Positions 20,211 to 29,344 are shown, numbered from the stretch's first letter. The stretch is DNA of 64,000 bases from Chitinophagaceae bacterium (GCA_016713965.1 JADJOC010000008.1:29095-93094); one strand, 5' to 3'. The notes: generated by a model from the sequence alone, not told the origin. Numbers and translations: made by a program.

Positions 20211-21215
20211 AATGATAAGGATATTAGTGAAGGAGGACAAGATTATGGATTAAGAGTATCTGACAATAGGATAGGAAGATTTTTGAGTGTAGATCCATTA
20301 GGCAAAGAATTTCCATATTTAAGTTCATATCAATTTGCAGCAAATAGTCCAATTGAAAATAGTGATTTAGATGGAGGAGAACCAGACCCAAGTACACAGA
20401 AGCAAGCTGGAAAAACAGCAACAACTTTAACTGTTATAACTCAAAATACAGTTAAAAAAGGTACAGAACTCGCTGTTGATGCAACTGGAAAATTAATTCA
20501 GCAAAAAGCGAAACAATCTATAGGAACACGGGCACTAAGTTGGGTTGCAAGTACAGCAGGTAAAGCATTGGGCTTAACCTTATACTTTGTTTTTTCTCCT
20601 GCAAATGGACATCAAAGTTATCATCAGGAAATACGTCAACCAGGATATGATTGGCAAGGCAAACCAATTCCTGGATATGTTCCACAAATAGTACCTGCGC
20701 CGCAATCAAATCCTGCGCCACTTCCTGATCCACGTAAAGCCCCTAGCACGCAGGAAAATGGGGAAGAAGGTTACTATGTATATAAAACTGCCAGTACAGA
20801 TAAAATAAGAACTGGGTATGTTGATAAATCTGCAGGTTCTCTTCCTTATTATGGAATAACCAAAGGTGCTATTATAGGAGGAAGATATTCGGCTTCTAAT
20901 GAACGAGCAACAAATTTATCAGTAGGTAATAATGGCATTATTGCTCAAACTAATTATTATACTGCAGGAGGGATAGAGTCTGCTTTAATTATATTAAATA
21001 CTTATGGTTCGAGTATGTTGAATACAAAAAGCCTTAAAGCTTTAGTACGCAGTTCGCCAGGTTTATCAACCAGAATAGATAATAAAACAGTAACCTTTAC
21101 TAATCCAACACAAATAATATCTGGTGTAATGTGGTTAAATAAAAATATACCCGGATGGCAAACTTCATTAAAGGAAAAAGAAAATAAAAAAGGGCCAACA
21201 CACCCTGATAAATAA
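18023..21215 (+). CDS. Rhs/YD-repeat protein 3 with GIY-YIG-like toxin tip (many frameshifts)
   Basis: Same core as Rhs 2, from MEKRLKYVCSYD. About eight homopolymer or dinucleotide indels relative to that copy split the core, for example near 18348, 18523, 18620, 18940, 19016, 19312, 19673 and 19730. The last part reads cleanly from 19788 through GRFLSVDPLGKEFPY into the tip. The tip has YYVYKTAS, then PYYGITKG, RYSASNER and GGIESALI, an order resembling the GIY, YIG, Arg and Glu positions of GIY-YIG nucleases. The tip would then be a DNase. It lacks a long Rhs N-terminus, like Rhs 2. The core identity is secure; the nuclease call is tentative. Confidence 0.75.
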
Positions 21216-21240
21216 ATAATCTATAAATTAAAGAACAAAA

Positions 21241-21756
21241 ATGAAAACATTAATTTTTGGAGATAAAAATAAGTTTGCTTTTGAAATAGAGCAAGGAGTA
21301 ACAGGGATCAAAGGCTACATGAAGCTATGGATTGAAGGTAAAGCAATTGGTGATTTTAAAAAGCAAGATGAATTTATCCATGCTATATATGATTTTAAAA
21401 AATTTGATAAAACATATACATCACTTTATGAACCAATATTTGACAAAATGAGTATAGAAGAAATACATACATATCAATTGGCTGAGGACCTTATTTGGAG
21501 TGAAAATCCTAAAGATTTAGAAGAGGCAGAACGTAGACAAGTCTACATTCGGTTTTTCGGTATTCAATTTGATGGATTATGTAGTTTTATCTCTACCTAT
21601 AAAGACAATTATATTACATGGTTTGTGTGGTACTATAAAAAAAATAAAGATGAATATCGATCATTTAAAATTAAATTGGAGGATTATAAAAAAGCCACAA
21701 CTGAATTCACAATTTGGTTTAATAAAAATTTATCAGAAAAATATCCCCCCATCTAG
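21241..21756 (+). CDS. Imm42-like immunity protein
   Basis: A 171-residue protein starting 25 bases after the Rhs 3 stop. The N-terminus (LIFGDKNKFAFEIE, then GYMKLWIEGKAIGDF) matches the pattern I know for the Imm42 family of polymorphic-toxin immunity proteins. It has no signal peptide. Its last codons (PPI, stop) lie inside the module-boundary repeat, so the stop codon TAG is supplied by CTAGTCCAAG. That suggests the gene end was formed or preserved at a recombination boundary. Confidence 0.6.
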   Translation: MKTLIFGDKNKFAFEIEQGVTGIKGYMKLWIEGKAIGDFKKQDEFIHAIYDFKKFDKTYTSLYEPIFDKMSIEEIHTYQLAEDLIWSENPKDLEEAERRQVYIRFFGIQFDGLCSFISTYKDNYITWFVWYYKKNKDEYRSFKIKLEDYKKATTEFTIWFNKNLSEKYPPI

Positions 21757-21785
21757 TCCAAGTATGTAAGTTACCGGCCCCCCTT
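21741..21785. repeat. Module-boundary repeat, copy 3
   Basis: CTAGTCCAAGTATGTAA at 21753-21769, followed by GTTACCGG. The similarity to the other copies ends soon after, where an IS110 remnant begins. The repeat overlaps the end of the immunity gene. Confidence 0.7.
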
Positions 21786-21826
21786 CTGGCGCATTCTATG
21801 ATAAAAATCAAATAAGATAATAAAAA

Positions 21827-22010
21827 TTAAGCTGCAAATTTTTGTGTATTAACAAAAGGTGTTTTTCTGATAATGACAGCAAAAACACGGCTCAAGATTT
21901 TACATCTGATAGCATTTAAAACCAGCATTGGATTTTTTCCTTCGCCTGTTTTCCGCAGATAATAACTGTTTATTTTTCCGCCGTTGTTGGTATGCCGGGC
22001 AGGCAAGTGA
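21827..22010 (-). pseudogene. IS110-family transposase, C-terminal remnant
   Basis: Reading leftward, the frame gives YYLRKTGEGKNPMLVLN, AIRCKILSRVFAVI and TPFVNTQKFAA, then a stop. This is the typical C-terminal end of IS110-type recombinases. The rest of the gene is absent. It interrupts the conserved stretch between boundary repeat 3 and the hairpin at 22057, so it is a relic of an insertion with later deletion. Confidence 0.75.
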
Positions 22011-22056
22011 GTAAGGATACCAACGACCAGTACAGGGCAACAAAATAAAAATCTTC

Positions 22057-22089
22057 AACCGCTATGCTTGTAAAAAGTGTAGCTTTTTT
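22057..22089. terminator. Hairpin downstream of the module 3 XRE gene
   Basis: AACCGCTATGCTTGTAAAAA is identical to 12519-12538. The 3' arm (TGTAGC, then T-run) is shorter than in module 2. It marks the same module edge. Confidence 0.5.
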
Positions 22090-22169
22090 GTATGTACCAA
22101 AAAAAGCTACAAAAGAGTGCTAAATGTTACCTATATGTAGTGATAAAAAAATTTTCTCCAATTTAATTA

Positions 22170-22535
22170 TTACAGCGCTGCTACATTTTTTTGAAAGAAA
22201 TCTTTGAACTTCTTTTTGGTAAGCATGGTATCAATAATTTTAAATACGGTGGTTTTATCCTCTTCATCGAGTTGTTCTAACAAATGCAATTGTTCTACAG
22301 CCGGTTCATTTTTTATATTTACTTCTTTAGGCACATCACTATCAAGGTTAATAACTTGATCAACTGTAAGGCGGTAAAGTTTAGAAAGCTTTTGGAGCTC
22401 CTTTACAGAAGGCTCACGAATGCCTGTTTCAATTTTATTATAGTTGGTATACCCAACTCCTAATTTAGCCGCCACTTCTTTTTGTAACAGTCCTTTTTGC
22501 TCACGAAGGTGCTTTATATTTTTACCTATACTCAT
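22170..22535 (-). CDS. XRE-family repressor of module 3
   Basis: A 121-residue protein. I prefer the Met at 22535 (MSIGKNIKHLREQKG) because the helix-turn-helix starts there. The DNA-binding domain (LLQKEVAAKLGVGYTNYNKIETGIREPS) is followed by an acidic linker and a C-terminal helix pair (LDEEDKTTVFKIIDTML) like those in the sister proteins. It reads without frameshift. It is divergent from the ATPase gene at 22673 and probably controls it. Confidence 0.82.
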   Translation of the reverse strand: MSIGKNIKHLREQKGLLQKEVAAKLGVGYTNYNKIETGIREPSVKELQKLSKLYRLTVDQVINLDSDVPKEVNIKNEPAVEQLHLLEQLDEEDKTTVFKIIDTMLTKKKFKDFFQKNVAAL

Positions 22536-22578
22536 AATAAACGGGGTTTGACAGCCCAAAAATACCGATATAAGATAT

Positions 22579-22646
22579 TATTTGCAACAAATACCGAAAA
22601 TGTGGATATTTGTATTGCGATAAAGTGTATTTATAATTATATTTGC
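22579..22646 (+). promoter_or_regulatory. Control region of module 3
   Basis: TATTTGCAACAAATA (22579-22593) has palindromic arms and contains GCAACAAATA, shared with module 2. TATATTTG at 22639-22646 fits TAnnTTTG for the ATPase gene. The -33 element is not clear at ideal spacing. Confidence 0.5.
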
Positions 22647-22672
22647 TCTTTCTAAAATCGCAAAATATATTT

Positions 22673-23974
22673 ATGGCAATACAATCCTTAAACCACCACA
22701 ACCCCGAATACGTTACCTGGAAACATGAAGAATTAGATTTTACCCTGCTGGGAGGAATAAGGATAGAAGGTTTGCACAGTATGCGGGTAACACTCAAAGT
22801 AGATTTTAAAACCTTTCCCAGCATAAGACATGGATTGGATTTATATAATGAAAGCCAGACACAAAAATTAATAAAAAGCATTGCCGAACGTTTTATCCTT
22901 ACTACCACTTATGTACATGCAGCTGTGGGTCATTTAATCAACACGATAGAAGATTACAGGTTAACAGCAATAGACAACAATAAATTAAAAACCCTGCAAC
23001 AAAAACCAACACTCACCAAAGAAGAAATTACCGAAGCAGAAACATTTTTAAGAGAAGGGAATTTATTACAACGAACAAACGATTACATCGGCAAGTCAGG
23101 TGTTATCGGTGAAGAAACAAACAGGCTCATCATATTTTTGGTTTTTACCAGTAGAAAAACAGCAAGGCCATTGCACATTATCAGCTTTGGAAGTTCAGGT
23201 GTTGGCAAATCACATTTACAGGAAAAAGTCGGGGAACTGATACCAAAAGAAGACAAGATAGAATTAACATCAGTAAGCGGCAATGCATTTTATTATTATG
23301 TAGATGACGACTTAGGCAACAAACTTATTTTGATAGAAGATTATGACGGCGTGTTTGCAGCATTGTATCCTATAAGGGAACTGCAAAGCAAACAAAAGAT
23401 CAGTAAGACAATTACTATGAGAGACCGTAATGGAAACACCCGGACGTTACATTTAACGGTACACGGCCCGGTGAGCATTGGAGGCTGTACGACAAATGAG
23501 CATGTGTATGAGGACAATGCGAACCGGAGCTTTTTAATTTATTTAGATGAAACAGAACAACAGGACGAAAAAGTAATGGATTACCAAAGAAAATTATCCG
23601 CCGGAAAAATAGATATAACACAGCAGCAAAAAATACAAAAATTATTACAGAACGTACAAAGGATGCTACAGCCCATTACCGTAAGAAATCCCTATGCAGA
23701 AAAATTAATCATACCCAGGGAAGTTTTTAAACCCAGGCGAACCAATGCCCATTACATCGCCTTTATAGAAGTAATAACTTTTTACAAACAATACCAGCGG
23801 GAGCATAAAGTTGACAAAGAAACAGGAGAAATTTATATCGAAACTACATTGGAAGATATTGCAGAAGCTAACGAGTTAATGAAAAATATTTTATTAAAAA
23901 AAAGTGATGAGTTAGGTTATGCGACAAGAAAGTTTTTAGAGAACGCAAAGCAATATTTACAATCCCCAGCCTAG
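22673..23974 (+). CDS. P-loop ATPase of module 3, C-terminally truncated
   Basis: The ATG at 22673 (MAIQSLNHHNPEYVT) matches the start of the module 2 protein. The 433 residues keep Walker A (GSSGVGKS), LILIEDYDG and GCTTNEH, but end at KQYLQSPA. The module 2 protein continues there for about 90 more residues with a winged-helix-like domain. No recombinase follows; instead there is a hairpin and a dispersed repeat. About 400 bp of the 3' half are nearly identical to module 2, hinting at recent duplication or gene conversion. It is probably non-functional or altered. Confidence 0.75.
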   Translation: MAIQSLNHHNPEYVTWKHEELDFTLLGGIRIEGLHSMRVTLKVDFKTFPSIRHGLDLYNESQTQKLIKSIAERFILTTTYVHAAVGHLINTIEDYRLTAIDNNKLKTLQQKPTLTKEEITEAETFLREGNLLQRTNDYIGKSGVIGEETNRLIIFLVFTSRKTARPLHIISFGSSGVGKSHLQEKVGELIPKEDKIELTSVSGNAFYYYVDDDLGNKLILIEDYDGVFAALYPIRELQSKQKISKTITMRDRNGNTRTLHLTVHGPVSIGGCTTNEHVYEDNANRSFLIYLDETEQQDEKVMDYQRKLSAGKIDITQQQKIQKLLQNVQRMLQPITVRNPYAEKLIIPREVFKPRRTNAHYIAFIEVITFYKQYQREHKVDKETGEIYIETTLEDIAEANELMKNILLKKSDELGYATRKFLENAKQYLQSPA

Positions 23975-23991
23975 GCTCGTGCTCACGAGCC
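23974..23991. repeat. Short perfect hairpin at the truncation point
   Basis: GGCTCGTG and CACGAGCC form an 8-bp stem with a 2-base loop. It lies exactly where the module 3 ATPase stops matching its paralogue. Confidence 0.5.
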
Positions 23992-24021
23992 TTAATTCCG
24001 CATCCTTAAAAGTTGCACATA

Positions 24022-24106
24022 GGTATGCAGTGCAAGGGAGTGACACCGCTTTCAGACGGGGCAGGCTACAACGATGATGCCATGAAAAACTACTGCTGGC
24101 AACAAA
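24022..24106 (+). repeat. Dispersed intergenic repeat, copy B
   Basis: It contains GTGACACCGCTTTCAGACGG, then GGCAGGCTACAACGATGATG and CCATGAAAAAC. The core CCGCTTTCAGACGG can fold into a hairpin. Related copies are at 12371, 27884 (inverted), 29253 and 52355. Confidence 0.7.
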
Positions 24107-24114
24107 AAACTAAT

Positions 24115-24621
24115 TTACTCAAAGTCACTTCTCGAAAATGTCCCAGGCGCAGCATGGTCTCCTTCATCTAAATCAAAATTTACGTATTCAATTCCTGGCA
24201 ATTCTGTTAAATTATAAGTAGCATTTGCCATGTAAGCCTCCGCACCGCTGGTGCCCATTTGTTGGGTTAAATATGTGCTTTCAGGAATTTTTACATAAAT
24301 AGTATCACCCGATATTTTTTTTAAAACCAATTTAACTTCAGGATAAATATTATTTGTGAGACCAATCATATTCGTAGTATTAACAGAATCCGCAGCAATT
24401 GGCCTGTTCTTTTTCATTTGTATCTTGCCGGTTTGCTCATCCATACCCGTAGACCATACATAATTTGCAGTGGTTTCATTAACACTAACCGATACAGTAT
24501 CTGCCGGAATAATGCTAACACTATCAACAGGTGAAGATTTAATTTTATCAGTCGAATTATTTGTACACGAGGCTGTTATTATCACAACTGTAATGGCCGG
24601 AAGAAATAATTTATACATCAT
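24115..24621 (-). CDS. Hypothetical lipoprotein
   Basis: A 168-residue protein with a lipoprotein signal (MMYKLFLPAITVVIITASC, then TNN). The cleavage cysteine follows ITAS. The mature part has a Ser/Val/Asp-rich linker, then a domain with VKLVLKKISGDTIYVKIPES and LTQQMGTSGAEAYMANATYNL. It is likely anchored to a cell-envelope membrane. I do not recognise the family. It is the first gene to the right of the island. Confidence 0.65.
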   Translation of the reverse strand: MMYKLFLPAITVVIITASCTNNSTDKIKSSPVDSVSIIPADTVSVSVNETTANYVWSTGMDEQTGKIQMKKNRPIAADSVNTTNMIGLTNNIYPEVKLVLKKISGDTIYVKIPESTYLTQQMGTSGAEAYMANATYNLTELPGIEYVNFDLDEGDHAAPGTFSRSDFE

Positions 24622-24756
24622 ATAATTTATTTAGTGCTTATACAAAGATAAATTCTAATAGTAAAAATTCAATGTTAAAATATCATCAGTCGAGGTATAA
24701 ATAATAATCACGCAGTAAAGTAACAAATTCATCTGTATATTTTTCATCTGCATTTT

Positions 24757-25410
24757 TTATACAAAAATCTTTGGAGATGCAATGTTTCTTTTGTTTAGAA
24801 AAAATAATATTCCCCTGAAATAATCATGAATTTCAGATGGCTTAATCAATATTTTTTGATCCAAATAAAAATCATACTGTAATGCTTCTTCTTCAAAATA
24901 TTTTAACCGGTGGCAGGGGAGCAGCACCATAAAAAAACCATCGTTTTTTAATAACCGGTTAATAGTTACTAATAAATCTTTTAATGAAAGCGTAATATTA
25001 TGCCGGGCTGTATTTTTATGAGTATCCGTTGATACTAAATCATTTTCAAAAAAAGGCGGGTTACTTATGATGGCATCATATTTTTTTTGTGGTTCAAATT
25101 GCAAAATATCCGCATGATGCACAGAAATATTTTCTTTAAATTTTGAACCTTCAATATTTTGCCGTGCCTGCATACAGGCACCATCTTCCACTTCCACCGC
25201 ATCAATGGCTATTTTATTTTTTTGAGCCACCATCAGGCTTAATAAACCTGTTCCTGTTCCAATATCAAGACATGTGATATCAGCTGATTTTTGTTGCAAA
25301 ATTTCATAAGCTGCAATGGCGCCAAACAAGCAGGCATCCGTGCAAACCTTCATGGCGCATTGATCCTGAAAAACGGTAAACTGCTTGAATTTAAAAAAGT
25401 TATTGGCCAC
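24757..25410 (-). CDS. trmN6: tRNA1(Val) (adenine-37-N6)-methyltransferase
   Basis: A 217-residue Rossmann-type methyltransferase of the YfiC/TrmN6 family. It starts with FKFKQFTVFQDQCAMKVCTDACLFGA, has the SAM-binding loop DIGTGTGLLSLMVAQ, and has the N6-adenine motif NPPF in ISNPPFFEND. It methylates A37 of tRNA-Val using S-adenosylmethionine. It lies just downstream of tsaD on the same strand, another gene for the tRNA anticodon loop. Confidence 0.88.
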   Translation of the reverse strand: MANNFFKFKQFTVFQDQCAMKVCTDACLFGAIAAYEILQQKSADITCLDIGTGTGLLSLMVAQKNKIAIDAVEVEDGACMQARQNIEGSKFKENISVHHADILQFEPQKKYDAIISNPPFFENDLVSTDTHKNTARHNITLSLKDLLVTINRLLKNDGFFMVLLPCHRLKYFEEEALQYDFYLDQKILIKPSEIHDYFRGILFFLNKRNIASPKIFV

Positions 25411-25437
25411 TGATAAATAAAATTTTGAGTAATGTAC

Positions 25438-26480
25438 CTACCATTCCGCCCTTGCAGCAGGGCTTATGCCAAGGTCAGCGAAATCATTATTTAAATATTT
25501 ATAATAAGCAGTAATGGCTATCATTGCAGCATTATCCGTACAATATTCAAAGGCAGGAATAAATGTTTTCCAATCCAATTGTTTGCCCATTTGTACAAAT
25601 GCTTTACGCAAACCGCTATTGGCACTTACACCACCGGCAAGGCAGATATTTTTTATCCCGGTTTGCTTAGCGGCTTTTTTTTAATTTGTTTAATAATATG
25701 CTGATAATCCTAGCTTGTACTGAAGCACAAATGTCGCTAAGGTTTTCCTCAATAAATTTTCTCTTTTCTTCTTCTGAAGCTAAAAATTCAGTTTTATAAA
25801 TATTGCTGCTGCCGGCATTTTGTAAAAAATATAATATAGAAGTTTTTAACCCGCTAAAGCTAAAATTTAATCCCTCAATCTGTGGTTCCGGAAAATTAAA
25901 TCGCTGTGGGTTACCACTGGCAGCATTTTTGTCGATTAATGGCCCGCCGGGGTAGGGAAGTCCTAATAACTTTGCTGTTTTATCAAATGCTTCACCGGCA
26001 GCATCGTCAATTGTTTCTCCCAGTACTTTCATCATTGTAGCAGATTCGCACAACACAATTTGTGTATGCCCTCCACTTACTGTAAGGCATAAAAATGGGA
26101 AATCAGGCTTTTCATCAGCAATTAAATTTGCCAATACATGTGCCTGCATATGATGTACAGCAATCAAAGGTTTGTTTAATGCAAGCGATAAAGATTTTGC
26201 AAATTGTGCACCTACAATCAGTGAGCCGATCAATCCCAGGGGATTGGGTGAATGCAACAGCGTCTATAGTTGATAGTGAGCAACCTGCAGCTGATAATGC
26301 TTCGTCCACTACAGGAACAATACTTTGTAAATGTGCCCTGCTGGCCAACTCCGGCACTACACCACCATATTTCTCATGCACCGCCTGGTTGGCAATAATA
26401 TTGGATAATATTTTACCATCCCTGCATACCGCAGCAGAAGTGTCATCGCAGGAAGATTCTATGGCTAGTATGGTTATCAA
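25438..26480 (-). CDS. tsaD: tRNA threonylcarbamoyltransferase TsaD (two frameshifts)
   Basis: The N-terminus starts MITILAIESSCDDTSAAVC. After a break near 26240 the frame continues GLIGSLIVGAQFAKSL, HHMQAHVLA, LTVSGGHTQIVL and FSFSGLKTSI. After a break near 25675 (T-run) it ends with ICLAGGVSANSGLRKAF, EYCTDNAAMIA and AAAREW-like SPAARAEW. All core motifs of TsaD are present, including the metal-site histidines HHMQAH. Total length is about 347 residues, normal for the family. It makes t6A37 in tRNAs and is essential in most bacteria, so both breaks are almost certainly sequence errors. Confidence 0.88.
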
Positions 26481-26496
26481 TGTAATTAGTAATTTG

Positions 26497-26566
26497 GAAT
26501 TGGTAATTAGGAAAGCAAAAATAGTTCAATTAATACCTTAATACCAAATTACTAATTACCAATTCC
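26497..26566. repeat. AT-rich inverted repeat between permease and tsaD
   Basis: GGAATTGGTAATTAG (26497-26511) pairs with CTAATTACCAATTCC (26552-26566). It may terminate the upstream permease gene or be a small intergenic palindromic element. Confidence 0.6.
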
Positions 26567-27810
26567 TTATTTACTCCTGATTGCCACCACCGGATCCATC
26601 TTAGCCGCTTGCGAGGCGGGAATAATTCCTGCAATAATTCCAACCATCAGGCAAATGATTACTGTAGTCATTAGCATGGGGATGGAAATATAAACCGGGA
26701 AATTAAGTGGCCCTGATAATATTAAAGTGAGGATATACACAAATATCAAACCTATAGCCCCGCCAATAATACAGAGTACTGCGGCTTCCATTAAAAACTC
26801 AAACAGGATGCTGCCTTTTTTGGCACCGATAGCTTTCTTAAGACCGATAATACTCGTACGTTCCCTTACCGTTACAAACATGATATTGGCAATGCCAAAC
26901 ATACCTACAATCAGGCTGATGCCACCAATTACTGCACCTACAATATTTAAAGTAACGAATGAATCGGATATGGCTTTACTAAATGCCTCCACACTATTCA
27001 ATGAAAAATTATCTTCCTGTGTAGGGCTGATACGGCGTATCTGCCGCATGATGCCTTTCAGCTCATCGCTTAGTGCAGCTGTGCTTATGCCATTTTTTCC
27101 TTTGGCAATTAATATAGGATTACTGTTTTCTTCATTAAATATTTGCTTGCAAAATTTATAAGGCATCATTACACAATTATCATAATCCCAGCCAATAAAG
27201 TTTTTTCCTTCTTTTTTATCACACCAATAACAGTAGCTTTTTTGCCTTTTATTTCTATTTGCTTGCCCAGCGCCCTTTCACCACTGCCAAATAAATTTTC
27301 TGCATTGGTAAAACCAATAAGGCACACATTGGTTCCTTGTGTAAATTCACTTGAAGAAAAAAAACGTCCCTGGTCAAAGCTTACCGGCTGGATAGTCATT
27401 TGTGCTTCTACAATTCCATATACACTTGCATTTTCTATTACATCATTTTTATGTGATATATTTCCCCTCGTTTGCATTAAAAAACTAATATCTTCCAGCA
27501 ACTGCGACCGTTGCTTTACCAATCCTGCTTCTTCATATTTCATTACAGGCCTGGCCCTGAATTTCCAAAAAGGCTGGTCCGGGCCGCCACTATAATCCCA
27601 TTTATCTATATAAATAGTATTGCTGCCCAGGGTTTTTACTTCATTCTGGGTATTTCTTTCCAGGCTGTTTACCGTAGCTAATACACCAATAATGCAAAAT
27701 ATTCCAAACGCAACACCGGTAAGGCTTAATGCAGTACGCAATTTATTCACCCTTAATTCCTGGAAGGTAAGTTTTAGCGAATTGCCAATAATGTTAAGCG
27801 CTTTGCCCAT
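26567..27810 (-). CDS. ABC transporter permease, MacB/FtsX type (frameshifted)
   Basis: Two frames join near 27165 in a short T-run, giving about 414 residues. The N-terminus (KLTFQELRVNKLRTALSLTGVAFGIF) holds the first membrane helix and the typical LRTALT-type motif. A periplasmic MacB-like core follows. The C-terminus has three helices with GMFGIANIMFVTVRERT, IGLKKAIGAKKGSI and the ending DPVVAIRSK. It should pair with an ATPase encoded elsewhere to export a substrate or act on the envelope. The substrate is unknown. Confidence 0.82.
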
Positions 27811-27883
27811 GCTTCAAAATTAGTGTAAGCAAGTTAATTGAAACAATAAATGTTATAAATGGCTGCGCCATTTTAATAAATTT

Positions 27884-27961
27884 TTGTTACCAGCATTAGT
27901 ATTTCATAGCATCACCGTTGTAGCCTGCCCCGTCTGAAAGCGGGGTCGCACTCTTTTGCAT
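27884..27961 (-). repeat. Dispersed intergenic repeat, copy C (inverted)
   Basis: The reverse complement reads GTGCGACCCCGCTTTCAGAC, GGGGCAGGCTACAACG, GTGATGCTATGAAA and GCTGGTAACAA. CCCCG and CGGGG form the hairpin stem. Confidence 0.7.
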
Positions 27962-27999
27962 TTTATCTTTATTCAGATTTATTTAAAAAACAATAGATT

Positions 28000-28104
28000 A
28001 TGGAAACGCCCTACGAAAGCTTTGCGTTCATAAATATTATTTTCTTAATAGTCGTTCTGTATGCCATTACATTTTTTAATTTTGAACAAAATATTTATAA
28101 TTAA
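28000..28104 (+). CDS. Small membrane protein, 34 residues
   Basis: An ATG at 28000 opens a frame for METPYESFAFINIIFLIVVL, then YAITFFNFEQNIYN. A single hydrophobic helix (about residues 9-26) spans the membrane. It lies 10 bases before the DUF4241 gene and may be co-transcribed. It is not a family I know, but composition and placement make it more likely real than chance. Confidence 0.4.
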   Translation: METPYESFAFINIIFLIVVLYAITFFNFEQNIYN

Positions 28105-28114
28105 ATGAGATAAT

Positions 28115-28735
28115 ATGAAAAACGTTGCCCGCCTATTTACTCAGCCAACTACAGATGAAATGGAACCTTTTCGACTTGGCATGCTTTTTCTTTCATCAGG
28201 CAATGTAGTTGCCTGCGACCCGTTAACAAGCCCTGAAATGAAACCTTTTGCAAAAACAGTACAACCAGGCAAATATGCTGTTAATTTATATTCTGATCCA
28301 GGTGAAGGCGGTATTGCTTATGCAGAATTAAAAATCAGCGATGAGCATGTGGTAAAATGGGAAATGGCTGTTAAGGAAGGGCAAGACATTACAACGTTAA
28401 AAGAAGGTGAAATTTTTGGGTATCCTGTTGACACTTGTTTGGGTTCTTTTATGGATGCAGATACCGCCAAACTAATCGATAAGCACGATAGGGAACTGCA
28501 GCAAAAATTAGGGGACAAATATGTAAGCTACTATGATGATTATTTTGAAGACTTAATGGATAGTGAAGAGACTGGGGACAACTTTATTGCCCAACCTTAT
28601 CCTGAACTGGAAAATAACTTTGCAGTTTTTACATCAGGTTATGGAGATGGCTTTTATGCTACATATGTTGGTCTTGATAAAAATGATTTGCCTGTAAAGT
28701 TTATAACTGAATTTGTTAGTATAGAAGAAGGGTAG
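28115..28735 (+). CDS. DUF4241 family protein
   Basis: A 206-residue soluble protein. The blocks SSGNVVACDPL, PGKYAVNLYS, VKWEMAVK and GYPVDTCLGSFMDADT match the DUF4241 family. The function is unknown. Members are often found near toxin-immunity loci and may be immunity-like, but no toxin gene lies next to this one. Confidence 0.75.
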   Translation: MKNVARLFTQPTTDEMEPFRLGMLFLSSGNVVACDPLTSPEMKPFAKTVQPGKYAVNLYSDPGEGGIAYAELKISDEHVVKWEMAVKEGQDITTLKEGEIFGYPVDTCLGSFMDADTAKLIDKHDRELQQKLGDKYVSYYDDYFEDLMDSEETGDNFIAQPYPELENNFAVFTSGYGDGFYATYVGLDKNDLPVKFITEFVSIEEG

Positions 28736-29252
28736 ATTTTAGTATTTAAATTGCTCACCTTAGGGCAAGGATAAAAATATATGTCACTCAAAAATGGCTT
28801 TAAACATCCATATTATTCCCCGCCTTAAAGGCTTTGCCTTCTGTTTTCAAAAGAATCCCGTATTCTGCAAACTCTCCAAAGCTTTGCCTTCTACTCCGTA
28901 GGAGTAAAATACTTCTAGAATAAAATGTTGCAACAATCTGTGGACTCCTTCAGGGTTCAACATTTCATCCAAAAAACATCGGATAGATTTTGTTGAACCC
29001 CGCTGGGGTTCTCTGGGCGATTATATAATTTCTATAAATATTTATCTCCTATGGAGAAGCAAAGACAAATGAATGAAAAATGAGTCGTCTTTACGAAATA
29101 CAATGATCTTTAATTGTTCGCCTTCGTAAGCCCTATGTTCTCAATAGAATTTTTCTATTGCTTTTATAATTCTTGTGGCATATTTCCCTCATCCACTTAC
29201 AAATAGTACCTTTGCAGCTTATAAAATAAAAAAATCGCTTCGATAAAAGCAT
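28736..29252. other. Intergenic region without a gene
   Basis: About 500 bases between DUF4241 and the repeat before prfC. It holds short repeated phrases such as AAGGCTTTGCCTTCT and AAAGCTTTGCCTTCT, and CTCCTTCAGGGTTCAACA opposite TGTTGAACCCCGCTGGGG, which can pair. I see no coding sequence. Confidence 0.6.
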
Positions 29253-29343
29253 CATAGTAGCACTGCGGTACAAGTGAGTGACCCCGCTTTCAGACGGGGC
29301 AGGCTACAACGATGCTGCTATGAAAAACCAAAGCTGGTAACAA
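29253..29343 (+). repeat. Dispersed intergenic repeat, copy D
   Basis: The most complete copy. It contains GCGGTACAAGTGAGTGACC, CCCGCTTTCAGACGGGG and GCAGGCTACAACGATGCTGC, and ends GCTGGTAACAAA immediately before the prfC start codon. It therefore forms the prfC leader. Confidence 0.75.
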
Positions 29344-29344
29344 A

